64,000 nucleotides of DNA from assembly GCA_963721005.1 (NCBI GenBank), contig CAVRHR010000005.1, forward strand, positions 620,001-684,000. Reading direction: 5' to 3'. How positions within the stretch are numbered: the first letter of the stretch is position 1; every line of letters begins with the position of its first letter. The stretch is from VAZQ01 sp963721005 (GTDB taxonomy: Bacteria; Pseudomonadota; Alphaproteobacteria; Rhizobiales; Xanthobacteraceae). The notes under the pieces are model-generated. The model saw only the letters and a list, made by a program, of their open reading frames with translations, ran no database searches and was not told the DNA's origin. Below, piece by piece: positions 19,089-28,426 of this stretch. Position numbers and translations under genes: made by a program.

Positions 19089-19565
19089 ATGCGTCTCAGT
19101 CACCTGATCCCGCTCACCGCATTCGCCGCCATCGCGTTTGCCTCACAAGCTCCTGCCGAGGCGATGTTTCGCCAGCAGAAGGTCATTTCGAGCGCCGGCG
19201 CGCGCGCCATGGTGGACGCCTGCACGGCTTGGGCCGAGCAAAATCGCATGGTGCTGGCAATGTCGGTCTTGGATTGGGCGGGCAACGAGGTCGAATCCCA
19301 TGCCATGGAGGGAGCCGGCGCCAACTCCATCGACACCGCGCTCCTGAAGGCGAAGTCGGCGCTGCGCTGGCGCCGCCCGACCTCGGAAATGAACAAGATC
19401 GTGCGCACCGGCCAGAATCTGGCGCCGACTTTCATGCACGATTTTCCGCAACCGGGCGCTCTGCCGATCATGATCGACGGCGAGATGATCGGCGCGATGG
19501 GGGTTTCCGGTGCCGACGGCGAGAAATGCGCCCAAGCCGCCATCGACGCCGTGTTCAAGAAGTAG
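19089..19565 (+). CDS. Secreted GlcG/HbpS family haem-binding-like protein
   Basis: ATG 19089 follows AAGGAGGAGGAAAG. The 158-residue product has a signal peptide (cleavage near APAEAMF) and a full GlcG/HbpS (DUF336) domain: ARAMVDACTAWAEQNRM, VSVLDWAGNEVE-like strand, ALLKAKSALRW, PTFMHDFPQPGALPI and IGAMGVSGADGEKCAQAA. Family members bind haem or act in glycolate and sulfone-related loci. Function here is unassigned. It is divergent from the amidohydrolase gene at 18026. Confidence 0.8.
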   Translation: MRLSHLIPLTAFAAIAFASQAPAEAMFRQQKVISSAGARAMVDACTAWAEQNRMVLAMSVLDWAGNEVESHAMEGAGANSIDTALLKAKSALRWRRPTSEMNKIVRTGQNLAPTFMHDFPQPGALPIMIDGEMIGAMGVSGADGEKCAQAAIDAVFKK

Positions 19566-19651
19566 CGGGCTCGGGCCGGGGGGCGATGGCTCCTCGGCCT
19601 TCCCGGACCTTACCTTCTCAGGGGCGCACGGCGCTTCACTCCTTCTCCCAT

Positions 19652-19859
19652 CCAAAGTCGGAATTATCCGACTTTGGACATCAATAGTGGCGAAGTCGGA
19701 TATATCCGACTTCGCGCGGGGAGAAGGTGGGATGAGGGGGCTCCGGCGGTGCGATACGGAAACATCGTACCCCCCTCACCCCACCCTCTCCCCATGCGAA
19801 AATCGGGTTAACCCGATTTCGCCACCAATGGTGCGCAAGTCGGGCAGGCCCGACTTGCG
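19652..19859. repeat. Nested palindromic element of four hairpins around a larger inverted repeat
   Basis: Four palindromes occur in order: CCAAAGTCGGA/TCCGACTTTGG (19652-19677), GCGAAGTCGGATA/TATCCGACTTCGC (19690-19715), GCGAAAATCGGGTT/AACCCGATTTCGC (19796-19822) and CGCAAGTCGGGC/GCCCGACTTGCG (19834-19859). Between pairs two and three lies a 23-bp inverted repeat (GGGGAGAAGGTGGGATG.. at 19718-19740 with its complement at 19771-19793, two mismatches). The outer palindromes are separated by short spacers containing CAATAGTGG or CCAATGGTG. It is a REP/MITE-like element, with no coding content in 19566-19963. Confidence 0.75.
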
Positions 19860-19963
19860 ATGGCGAGGGAGAGAAACGCCGTGCTCACCTAACCATAGAG
19901 GCATCTTCCTTCGCGGTCGTTTCCATCACAAAGCGAGAGCGTTCCGCTCTCGCTGGTCCCGCC

Positions 19964-21151
19964 TCACGCGCGCGCCGGAATCCGCTTGCCGGCCAGCACG
20001 GTTCCCATCGGGAACAGCCGCTGACGGCCGACGCGGGTGTTCTTGTAGTTGTCGAGGAACTCGAAGCTGCCGTCCCGCAGCTCCATGATGGTCACGTCGG
20101 CGGGCGCCCCCACATTCAGCGTGCCGCGGTTGTCGAACGATGGGAACACGCGCGCCGCATTGACGGTCGCGCACGCCACCACCTGGCTGAGCGGCATTCC
20201 GAACATGATGAACTTCGATATGACGTTCGGGAAATCGACGACGCCGGTGGTCTTCGACATCACGTTCCAATCCGTCGAGAAGGTATCGGGCCAGAAACCC
20301 TGCTTGACCGCCTTCTCCACGGTCGGCCAGTCGAAATGATCGGCGACGCCGTTGCCGAAATCGAAAATGACGCCGCGGCGACGGGCGGCCGTCACGTCCT
20401 CGAACAGCCTGCCCTGGCCGTCGAGAATGCCGTTCGGCGCCGGTGCATACATATGGGTAACGATGTCGCCGCGCTTGAGCAGCGGCAGGATGGCCCGCAT
20501 CGGCGAATAGGTCTGGCCGATGTGGATCATGACCGGCAGGTTGAAGGGCGCGGCCGCCTCCTGGGCGCGACGCAGCGCCTCGAGATCGTTGGTCCCGGCC
20601 ACGTTCTCCGACAGCCGCGCCTTGACGCCGATGACCACGTCGCGGTTGCGCGCGATCGCACCCTGCGCCAAGGCCACGTTGGCGGCGTTGATGTCGTGCA
20701 GCTCGCCGGCCGCGGTGACGCCGGTGCGCGCGATGTTCACCAGGGCGCGGCCGATCTGCGGCGCACCCCGCGCCACCGCGGCGACCTGATCGATGTTGTC
20801 GGCGCCGCCCGAGCCGGCGTCGACCCAGCCGATCACGCCGTCCTGCAGGGCCAGCTCCGGCCCTTCCTTGCTGCGGCCCGCATGGGTGTGGATGTCGATC
20901 AGGCCCGGGGCCACGATCCGGCCGCGCGCATCGATGGTCTCCTTGGCGTCGCCCACGATGTTGGCTTCGACCGCCACGATTTTGCCGCCGGTGATCGCCA
21001 CGTCGCGGATGGCATCGAGCCCCACCGAGGGATCGATCACCAGTCCGCCTCGGATGATCAGATCATAGGTCGCCGCAAGCACATTCGGGACCCGGGCGAA
21101 GATCGCCGCACCGGCTGCAGCGGCGGAAACGAATTGGCGCCTGTTCATCAT
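19964..21151 (-). CDS. Exported amidohydrolase / deacetylase-family metallohydrolase
   Basis: The 395-residue protein starts at tandem ATGs (21151/21148) after GGGAGGA. A Tat-like signal MNRRQFVSAAAAGAA precedes YDLIIRGGLVIDPS. The amidohydrolase metal site is seen as VAPGLIDIHTHAG, with further ligands in IHIGQTY, IVTHMYAP and a C-terminal DTFSTDWNVM, then GTLNVGAPADVTIMEL. The pattern matches the subgroup annotated amidohydrolase/deacetylase family metallohydrolase (dihydroorotase-like). The substrate is unknown; export suggests an acylated extracellular compound. Confidence 0.8.
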   Translation of the reverse strand: MMNRRQFVSAAAAGAAIFARVPNVLAATYDLIIRGGLVIDPSVGLDAIRDVAITGGKIVAVEANIVGDAKETIDARGRIVAPGLIDIHTHAGRSKEGPELALQDGVIGWVDAGSGGADNIDQVAAVARGAPQIGRALVNIARTGVTAAGELHDINAANVALAQGAIARNRDVVIGVKARLSENVAGTNDLEALRRAQEAAAPFNLPVMIHIGQTYSPMRAILPLLKRGDIVTHMYAPAPNGILDGQGRLFEDVTAARRRGVIFDFGNGVADHFDWPTVEKAVKQGFWPDTFSTDWNVMSKTTGVVDFPNVISKFIMFGMPLSQVVACATVNAARVFPSFDNRGTLNVGAPADVTIMELRDGSFEFLDNYKNTRVGRQRLFPMGTVLAGKRIPARA

Positions 21152-21380
21152 GGTCCTCCCGTTTCGTTTGGAATTATTGCGCAGACGGCACCCGCCGGCT
21201 CGGCGAGCGCCTGGCTCGTTGGCGCGCAAGGTTAGCACACCGGCCGGAGGTCGTGCAGGCGGAAATCCCGCGGCCTGACCAATGGCCGGAGGATCGCGAG
21301 CCGCGCGTTGCCGGCTTGCTTCGGCGCTCGGATTGACGAAAATGACGGCCGCCATTGCGTTGCTCTTGAAGGAGGCTCGC

Positions 21381-22202
21381 ATGTTCGGCCGCAGCTCGAT
21401 CTGTGCCTTGGCGGCGCTCCTGGCCACGATGACCGGCGCCGCGGCTTTCGACCAGGCGACGTTACCCGACTGGAAGGGGGAGTGGTCGAGAATTGGCAGC
21501 TGGGGCTGGGACCCGACCAAGCCTCGCGGCGCCGGCCAACAGGCTCCGCTCACCGCCGAGTATCAGGCCATTCTCGATGCCAGCCTCGCCGACCAGGCTC
21601 GCGGCGGCCAAGGCAACTACCCGGGCGATCGCTGCCTGCCGTACGGCATGCCGGGAATGATGTTCCCTTATCGCGGCATGGAATTCGTCATCACGCCGGA
21701 TATCACCCATATCCTGCTCGAGCACATGGGCCAGCATCGACGCATTTACACCGACGGGCGTCCCTGGCCGAAGCAACTTGCTCCCGCGTTCAACGGCTAT
21801 TCGATCGGCGTATGGGTCGACGACGACGGGGACGGCCGTTACGACACGCTGCTGATCGAGACGCGCGGGATGCGGGGACCGCGCTCGTACGACAGCAGCG
21901 GCCTGCCGTTGCACAGCGACAACGAGACGATCGTCAAGGAGCGAATCTACCTCGACAAGGCCGATCCCGGCGTGCTCCACAACGAGATCACCACCATCGA
22001 CCACGCATTGACCCGTCCCTGGACGGTGACGCGGAGCTACCAGCGCGAGCGCAAGCCGGTCTGGTTCGAGCACTTGTGCGAGGTCAACAACAATGTCGAG
22101 ATCGGCAACGAGAGCTACTTCGTCGGCGCCGACGGCTACCTGATGCCGACCCGGAAAGATCAGCCCTCTCCGGGACTGAAGGGCTTCGACCAGGCACAAT
22201 AG
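21381..22202 (+). CDS. Secreted hypothetical protein, relative of the gene at 4053
   Basis: I chose ATG 21381 because GGAGG lies 6 bases upstream and a signal peptide follows (SICALAALLATMTGAAAF). The 273-residue product has GMMFPYRGMEFVITPDITH, ILLEHMGQHRRIYTDGRPWP, GYSIGVWVDDDGDGRYDTLL and DNETIVKERIYLDK. The asymmetric Asp run DDDGDG could bind calcium. It shares the (Y)DTLL(I/V)(E/D)T block with the 4053 protein. No named function is known to me. The gene lies alone between the amidohydrolase and the kinase region. Confidence 0.65.
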   Translation: MFGRSSICALAALLATMTGAAAFDQATLPDWKGEWSRIGSWGWDPTKPRGAGQQAPLTAEYQAILDASLADQARGGQGNYPGDRCLPYGMPGMMFPYRGMEFVITPDITHILLEHMGQHRRIYTDGRPWPKQLAPAFNGYSIGVWVDDDGDGRYDTLLIETRGMRGPRSYDSSGLPLHSDNETIVKERIYLDKADPGVLHNEITTIDHALTRPWTVTRSYQRERKPVWFEHLCEVNNNVEIGNESYFVGADGYLMPTRKDQPSPGLKGFDQAQ

Positions 22203-22633
22203 CCGGGATGGGTCCAGGCGATACGGCTCGCAGGTTGGACAGGATTCGGGGAGCCGGGTCTACCGGCAACTCTTCCCGCCGACCGGCGAGACAGGGAGTG
22301 TCGCTTGTGGGTCGGGCCAGAGCATGATCCCGAGAGGTTGCAGACCTATCGGACGAGAAAACGCGCAACCTCGATGAGATCAGAGCGGTGCGGATCGCGT
22401 CGATGCGTCGACGCGGATACGCGTGGGATCGCACCTAAACTTGGCCTAAGCCGCAATTGGGACAACTAGTTCGAAAAGTGGCGCTAATGCTTTTGGCATG
22501 TGTAAAGGTAGTGTACGCATAAATTGCAAGTGGAGGATGGGAATACCCTGGGAGAGCGAACGCACCGTCCTATTGTCTGTTGGATGGTGCCCCGTCAGGA
22601 CTCTCCGCCGGGGAAATATGTGGGGCTTGTCAA
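22203..22633. other. Intergenic region with lower GC
   Basis: No convincing gene. From about 22440 the base composition becomes less GC-rich than the flanks and stays so through the histidine kinase region, which may mark transferred DNA. Confidence 0.3.
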
Positions 22634-22852
22634 ATGACCCTCGAATTTCATCGTCACATCAAGGCCGTATCTGCGGAAATTGACCTTTCACCCGATGGGA
22701 TCGTAAAGCCGATATCGGTTGTCTATACCGATTTGGAATTGAACAGCCTTCATCCGGGGTATGATGCGGCAGCGGTCGAAGAGCTTGTTAAAAGGCTTCA
22801 GCTGTTTCAACAACAATACCACCAACCCTTTCGCATTTTTACGATCAGGTGA
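22634..22852 (+). CDS. Small hypothetical protein
   Basis: This is a 72-residue open frame starting MTLEFHRHIKAVSAEIDLS and ending with LQLFQQQYHQPFRIFTIR. The amphipathic C-terminal helix and mixed composition look protein-like, but the ribosome-binding site is weak (GTGGGGCTTGTCAA) and I recognise no relative. It lies 130 bp before the hybrid kinase on the same strand and could be co-transcribed with it. Confidence 0.3.
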   Translation: MTLEFHRHIKAVSAEIDLSPDGIVKPISVVYTDLELNSLHPGYDAAAVEELVKRLQLFQQQYHQPFRIFTIR

Positions 22853-22982
22853 AGCAGCGAGGTACCGACCTACCGAAGAGGACCAGACATAAATCGGAAC
22901 TGATTGATATAACTCGCGAATTGCGCTCCCCCTCCGACAGAGAATTGAAAGTGGCTCGATCTTGCCGGTGGCGGCATCATTC

Positions 22983-25113
22983 ATGATGGACAACTCCCAG
23001 GCGAAACCCGTTCACCGGGCCCCTGCTGAGGTCTTTCTGTCTTGGGCCATTTGGAGTGCTCTCACCGTTGCGCTGGGCATTGCCTATTTCCTTGCGGCGC
23101 GGTTCAGCCTCGCGCTGCTTCTGGAGACTGATGGCGTCGCCGTTTTCTGGCCGGCTGCGGGTATTGCCGCCGGTGCGGCGATCAGTATCGGGCCGGCGGC
23201 GCGGTTCCCGGTAATCGTCGGGGCGATGGCTGCGACCATCCTTGGTAATCTCCTGAGTGACCGCGACATCTGGAGCTCGATTGTTTTCGCCGCGTGCAAC
23301 GCCGGCGAAGCCGTGCTCGTTGCAGGTTTGATAGAACAATTCTTCGGCTGGCCATTCAGCTTGGACCGGCTGCACCGCGTGTTGGGACTGTTCGCAGCGG
23401 CGGTCGTCGGCCCCGCCGTGTCCGGGCTCGGAGGCACCCTCGGCTATGTGTTGTTTCACAACTCGACAACATCCGCCCTGACGATTTGGTATCACTGGGT
23501 CGCATCGGACGCCATCGGCATCATCACGGTTGCGCCACTGCTGATTGGGCTGGGTTCGGTACTGCGCGGGCCGCCACCGCGCGAAACGGTCATCGAAGGC
23601 GCTTCGGCCCTGGTATCGGTGACCGCCTTTAGCGCACTCTTTGTCTGCTTGCCGAGCGAGCCCTGGGCAAACAGCTTGGTCATTGCCTTGATATTCCCGA
23701 TGTTCTTATGGGTTGGTGCCCGCGGCGGACCGACCATCACCGCGATAGCCACATTCATCACTTCATTTACAATTCTTTGGGCCGCGACATTCGGCATTGG
23801 CATTTTTGACAGCGCAGGCCTTTTGCTGGCCGATCGCATCCGGTCTGCTCAAGCCGACATCCTGGTATTTTCCTTCAGCGGATTGATACTTGCGGCGCTA
23901 TTTTCTGAGCGACGTCAGCACGAGACGGAGCTGGAGGAGAGCGAAGAGCAGTTGCGGGATGCCCTGAGCGTTGCGGAACGGGCTGACCGTGCCAAGTCCA
24001 GCTTTCTCGCGGCGGCGAGCCATGACCTACGTCAACCATTGCAAACCTTGAAGCTCCTGCAGGGGGCGCTGGAGCGCCAGCCTCATAACGGCAAGGCACA
24101 AGCTGCGCTCATCGGGATGGATCGTTCATTGAGGAGCATGGACGGCATGTTGAGCGCTCTGCTGGATCTCAATCGGCTGGAGACGGGAGCCCTTCGTGCC
24201 TCGATGAGCCACTTTAAGGTCAAAGACATATTCAATTCGCTGGCAGCCGATTTTGCCGAGCTCATAAACGACAAGGGCTTGAAATGGCGCCTGGTCCAGA
24301 CCGCGGTTACGATCCATAGCGACAGGCGCTTGCTCGAAGTGATGGTCCGAAATCTGGTTTCAAATGCCGTCCGGTTCACCGATCAAGGGAAGGTCCTGCT
24401 TGGCTGCCGCCGCACCCGCGACAAGGTGCGCATCGAAGTCTGGGACAGCGGCGTCGGAATTATGGGAGATCAGAATTCCCCTCATATTTGAAGAGCATTA
24501 TCAGGTTGAGAGAGATACGCGGCAAGGAGGCTTCGGGTTGGGCCTCGCCATTGTTCAACGAGTGGGGAAGATACTCAACCATCGCATCGAGGTGCGTTCC
24601 ACGCCAGGCAGGGGCTCGGGATTCTTCATTGAGGTGCCTCTGGGGCGCGAGCAACCAGATGTGACGCGCCGGTTCAAGACGACACAGGACCAAATCGTTG
24701 GTCCTCTGCCTGGAGCGATCCTGGTCATCGACGATGAAAGTTTTGTTCGCAAGAGCTTCGAAGCATTCTTCAGCTCGGAAGGGGTTACGTGTGTTTGCGT
24801 CGCCACCGGCAACGAGGCGCTTGCCGTAGTCATCGAGAAGGGCATGCGCCCCGACGTGGTGATATCTGATTACAATCTTCCGGGAATGAATGGTGTAGAG
24901 AGCATCGAGATCGTGCGCGCAGCTGTGGGTTGGAAAATCCCGGCTATTGTATTGACCGGAGAAATCAGATCCGATGTCATCGAGACGATTGCCCGGCATG
25001 ATCTGAGTATCGGAATCAAGCCAATTGACGTCGACAAGCTGCTGCAGCTGGTTCGAGGACTTCATGCCAGCGCTTCCGAACGCGCTGCTTCCGGTCCGCG
25101 CCATGCAGCCTGA
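22983..25113 (+). pseudogene. MASE1 hybrid histidine kinase split by a one-base frameshift
   Basis: The first frame has a MASE1 membrane sensor (about 8 TM helices), a coiled coil (ERRQHETELEESEEQL), the HisKA H-box SSFLAAASHDLRQPLQ, N-box NLVSNAVRFTDQG and G1 box VWDSGVGI, then stops at 24491. The downstream frame continues with IPLIFEEHYQVERD, the G2 box GGFGLGLAIVQR, and a receiver domain (VIDDESFV, phospho-acceptor in VVISDYNLPGMNG, Lys in IGIKP). Removing one A at 24472-24475 (CAGAATTCCC) gives a continuous DQIPLIFEEH. Role before the break: cytoplasmic phosphorelay from an unknown membrane signal. It may be a true mutation or a sequencing error. The start is uncertain (ATG 22983 or TTG 22962). 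Confidence 0.8.
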
Positions 25114-25427
25114 TTGGCCGTGCCTCGGCGCTTCTTGAACGCCGGACTTTTTTGCCGTCCCGTGGTGCTGCCGAGGGACGGCTTCAACCCGCTCGATCGA
25201 GCCGCGCGCGAGATGCAGGCTCTCGCGATAGGGGGGCGACGCCCTGGCAGGTTGACGCTCCGACGTCTCCTTGGCGAGCCGGCGAGCCTGACCTCTTCCG
25301 CATGAGCGCGCCTTTGAGGTAGCCTCGCAATCGAGCAGCCGCGAAGGCTTTGCTTTGCGTTGCGTTGCGGCACGCCCGCTCGTTCCGACCTTCAACGAAT
25401 GAACCCTGCGAACGAAAGGAATGCACC
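25114..25427. other. Intergenic region
   Basis: No gene or strong repeat is seen. It should contain the promoter of the deacetylase gene at 25428. Confidence 0.3.
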
Positions 25428-26435
25428 ATGAGCTCCCGACGCGATGTCTTGACGACGATCGGCCTTGCGAGCGCGGCGGCCTTGGCCGCGAAATCGGCCT
25501 CGGCCCAGGTTGGTGCGTCCCAGCCTGCGACGCAGCCCGCTGCAAGCGCCGCGGCGACGTCCTTCTGGCCGAGCGGCGCCCGCATTGCGGTCTCCGCCTC
25601 GCTGATGCTGGAGGCCGGCGGGCAGAATCTGCATCGTTCCGATGCGCTCTACGGCCCGATGCCGGAGGGCTATCTCGATCTGCCGACCAACACCTGGTTC
25701 GAGTACGGCGCGGTCGAGGGCATTCCGCGGCTTCTCGACCTGTTCGACCGGCACGGCGTCAAGGCGACCTCGTTCATGGTGGGCACCGCGGCCGAAAAGC
25801 ATCCCGACCTCGCGCGCGAGATCGTACGGCGCGGCCATGAAGCCGCCGCCCATGGACGAACCTGGGAGAGCACGTTCCAGCTGTCGCGGGCCGACGAGAA
25901 GAAGAACATCGCCGAGGGTGCCGAGATGATCGAGAGGATCACCGGCTTCCATCCGGTCGGCTGGAATGCCGCCGGGCTGAAGAACAGTCCCAATACGCTC
26001 GAGATTCTGCAGGAGCTCGGATTTCTCTACCACATCGACGACGTGAGCCGTGACGAGCCGTTCATCAATGTGCTGCCCAAGGGCAACTTCGTCACCGTCC
26101 CCTACTCCGCCTTCGTCAACGACTTCCAGAACGCATTCCCGGGCCGCTATTTCCCGCCTTCCTACGAGCAGCTGCTGAAGGATCAGTTCGACCAGCTGTA
26201 CGACGAAGGAACCAGCCGCCGGCGGATGATGCAGATTTGCACGCACGACCGCATGTGCGGCATGCCGGCCGCGGTACGGATGCTCGACCGGGTCCTGCAG
26301 CATATCCGCGGCAAGGAGGGCGTGTGGTTTGCGCGCAAGGATGAGATCGCGCGCTGGTCGATCGCCCATCCGGAGCACACGCCGGTGGTCCAACGCGGGC
26401 GCGTGGCCGAGACGGGCCTTCCCGGGCCGGCCTGA
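25428..26435 (+). CDS. Exported polysaccharide deacetylase-family protein
   Basis: ATG 25428 follows GAAAGGAATG. The 335-residue protein starts with a Tat-type signal (SSRRDVLTTIGLASAAALA, cleavage near SASAQVG). The NodB-like fold is visible as RIAVSASLMLE, IPRLLDLFDRHGVKATSFM, REIVRRGHEAAAHGRTWE, PVGWNAAGLKNSPNTLEIL and a final CTHDRMCGMP. The usual DD metal motif at strand one is replaced (SASLMLEAG), as in the puuE/PgdA-related subgroup that acts on small amides. Predicted substrate: an extracellular N-acyl or ureido compound, not necessarily a polysaccharide. Confidence 0.8.
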   Translation: MSSRRDVLTTIGLASAAALAAKSASAQVGASQPATQPAASAAATSFWPSGARIAVSASLMLEAGGQNLHRSDALYGPMPEGYLDLPTNTWFEYGAVEGIPRLLDLFDRHGVKATSFMVGTAAEKHPDLAREIVRRGHEAAAHGRTWESTFQLSRADEKKNIAEGAEMIERITGFHPVGWNAAGLKNSPNTLEILQELGFLYHIDDVSRDEPFINVLPKGNFVTVPYSAFVNDFQNAFPGRYFPPSYEQLLKDQFDQLYDEGTSRRRMMQICTHDRMCGMPAAVRMLDRVLQHIRGKEGVWFARKDEIARWSIAHPEHTPVVQRGRVAETGLPGPA

Positions 26436-26858
26436 CCGAAACGACCGCACGCACCCGATCGCCTCGTCGGAGATCGCAGGCAGCGGCGCCTGGGATGTAT
26501 CTCCGAAACCGCCCGGATGTGACCGTCGTCACGGAAAAGTCGAAAGCCACGGGGGCGTGGCGTTCGCGCTGGGGGGCATGTTTTCCGTTCTCGAGTTTTG
26601 CAAGCTCGCGTACCAGGGACGCGGCATGCACGACCGGCGATCCCGCTCGTCATTCGAATGACGGCCCCGGCCGGAAGGCCGCTGCGGGCCTGCCGCGGCG
26701 TATCGGTGATCGCCCGCTTCCGCGTGCGCCGCAAGTAGTTTAGCTTTGCCTTGAAGCCGCGGACCGGGACTACGCTCGATCTCGACAGGAGCGCGCCAGC
26801 CGTCCGTCGGCCATGACCAAGGCGGCGCCGTCGGCGGCGCAACTATCGGGAGGGAAAT
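26436..26858. other. Intergenic region
   Basis: Several short open frames of arginine-rich, shadow-like composition occur, but none has a family match or ribosome-binding site. It presumably holds the promoter for the ModA-like gene. Confidence 0.3.
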
Positions 26859-27614
26859 TTGCGCGCATCCGTTACCGCATTCATCGCCGTCTTGCTGATG
26901 GCATCGTCGGCGGACAGTGCCGAGCTCACCGTCCTCAGCGGCCAGGGCGCGACCCCGGGGGTCCGCGAGGTCGCTGCCGCGTTTGCCCGCATGAGCGGCC
27001 ACACCGTGAGCGTGCTGCAGCCGGCGGGTGCCGAGCTGCAGCAGCAACTCGACCACGGGCCGGCCGACATCCTGGTCAGCAGCCCCGAGCCGATCGACGA
27101 TCTCGTCAAGAAGGGCAGGCTCGTGTCCGAGACGGTGCGGCCGTGGGTGCTCGCCGGCCTCGGCGTCTCGGTGCGCGCCGGTGCGCCCAAGCCCGACATC
27201 GGCACGGTCGAAGCCTACAAGGCGGCGCTCATCGCCGCGAGGTCGATCGGCTACTCGTTCGGCTGCAGCGGCACCAATGTGGCGGAAGGCATCGAGAAGC
27301 TCGGCCTGACCGCGCAGCTGAAGCCCAAGACGACGCGCACCGGCAGCCAGGGCGGCGGTGGTCCGGTTACCGACTATCTGGCGCGCGGCGACTTCGAGCT
27401 CGGCATCCAGCAGAGCAACATCATGGTCGGCGTCGCCGGGACCGATTACGTCGGGCCGGTTCCCGGCGCCCTGAACAAGCCGTGTCCGTCGAGCGTCGCC
27501 ATGACCACGGTCTCCAGGGAGCCGGAGGCCGCCCACGCGATGATCGCGTTCATGACGTCGCCGGCGGCCGCGCCGCTGGTCCGCAAGACCTACGTGGAAC
27601 CAGCGGCACGCTGA
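26859..27614 (+). CDS. ModA-like periplasmic substrate-binding protein (orphan)
   Basis: It starts at TTG 26859 behind GGGAGGGAAA, giving a 251-residue product with a short signal peptide (VLLMASSADSAEL). It shares KPDIGTVEAYKAALIAA and a following G(C/A)SG hinge with the protein at 12543. Other features are LTVLSGQGATPG, VREVAAAFARMSGH and ADILVSSPEPIDDLVKKG. A run GSQGGGGP replaces the usual hinge loop. There is no transporter gene nearby. Ligand unknown. Confidence 0.75.
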   Translation: MRASVTAFIAVLLMASSADSAELTVLSGQGATPGVREVAAAFARMSGHTVSVLQPAGAELQQQLDHGPADILVSSPEPIDDLVKKGRLVSETVRPWVLAGLGVSVRAGAPKPDIGTVEAYKAALIAARSIGYSFGCSGTNVAEGIEKLGLTAQLKPKTTRTGSQGGGGPVTDYLARGDFELGIQQSNIMVGVAGTDYVGPVPGALNKPCPSSVAMTTVSREPEAAHAMIAFMTSPAAAPLVRKTYVEPAAR

Positions 27615-27748
27615 CACTGGAGTGGCGCGAGAGGCCGGGATGATGCGCCCGGTCGGCTTCGGCTTTGATGGTCGAATGAGCAGCTTCGCGAGCGTACCCG
27701 GGCTGAAGAGTGACGCCGCCTTCCCACAGACTGAAGGCGTCGAAAAAG

Positions 27749-27783
27749 AAGCCCCGCCGAGGCTGGCCCATGGCGGGGCTTTG
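27749..27783. terminator. Bidirectional hairpin terminator
   Basis: Stem AAGCCCCGCC/GGCGGGGCTT has a 13-nt loop. On the minus strand it is followed by CTTTTTCG, a good intrinsic terminator for the small gene at 27820-28035; on the plus strand only TT follows. Confidence 0.65.
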
Positions 27784-27819
27784 AGGTGACCCAGAGATGG
27801 CGAAGCTGGGCTCCGCGTG

Positions 27820-28035
27820 CTACTTCTTGACTTGATGGTGCACGACCGGATGCTGCACCGGATATTGCGCGAATGCAGCGGACCCCGCAGATGCAGGCGT
27901 ACTGAACTCAGGCATGAAGGGATTGGGGCCTGTCGCATTCGTATAGCTTTGCTGGCTTTCGCTGTCGCCCCCGGCCATGGCCGCACCACTGAGGCCGAGA
28001 AGGATTGCGACAGTGACTATGCTGAGAGTTTTCAT
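27820..28035 (-). CDS. Small secreted hypothetical protein
   Basis: ATG 28035 follows GGAGACGTCAA. The 71-residue product has a signal peptide (LSIVTVAILLGLSGAAMAGG) and a 50-residue mature chain rich in Ser, Gln, Pro and His, ending PVQHPVVHHQVKK, which could bind metal. No family recognised. A terminator-like hairpin follows the gene. Confidence 0.6.
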   Translation of the reverse strand: MKTLSIVTVAILLGLSGAAMAGGDSESQQSYTNATGPNPFMPEFSTPASAGSAAFAQYPVQHPVVHHQVKK

Positions 28036-28149
28036 TTGACGTCTCCACGTTGAAGTTGACCGGGCGATGTCGCCCCTTACGGGCAATACGTATGCGGCCC
28101 GGCAGCGGGCACCATTAAATTTCCGTTCAGAGAACTAAATTCGAATTTA

Positions 28150-28255
28150 TGCGAACCGCTCCCGGCCGGGAAACCGTGCCGGGCTTTCTGCCGCCCATCC
28201 GGATTCTCTGAGAGCGGGTGAAGGAATTGCCTCGTCTGCTCGTCCCCGCGGACGT
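28150..28255 (+). repeat. Dispersed intergenic repeat, copy A
   Basis: This copy contains CCCGGCCGGGAAACCGTGCC then GGGCTTTCTG, related to copies at 29330-29495, 35020-35180 (same strand) and about 59290-59340 (opposite strand). The core can fold as CCCGGC...GCCGGG followed by TTTCT, so it may work as a terminator. The rest of 28036-28426 shows no gene. Confidence 0.6.
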
Positions 28256-28426
28256 GCCACGGCATCCGCACATTTCTGTCGTCCCGGCCAAAGCGGCTCG
28301 GCCTATACGGCGGCCCGCCGGCGGCTTCTGGCGCGATCGGGACTTTTCTAAGGAACAAATTCGACCGCGAGGCGTTGAGCGACGCGGTCTTAAAATTCCA
28401 ACACGATCCGCCGGGAGACTTCCACT

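Noticed and set aside
19652..19859. CRISPR-like array of palindromes
   Set aside because: Palindromes differ in sequence and spacing, and no cas gene is near. They form a nested inverted repeat, not a direct-repeat array.
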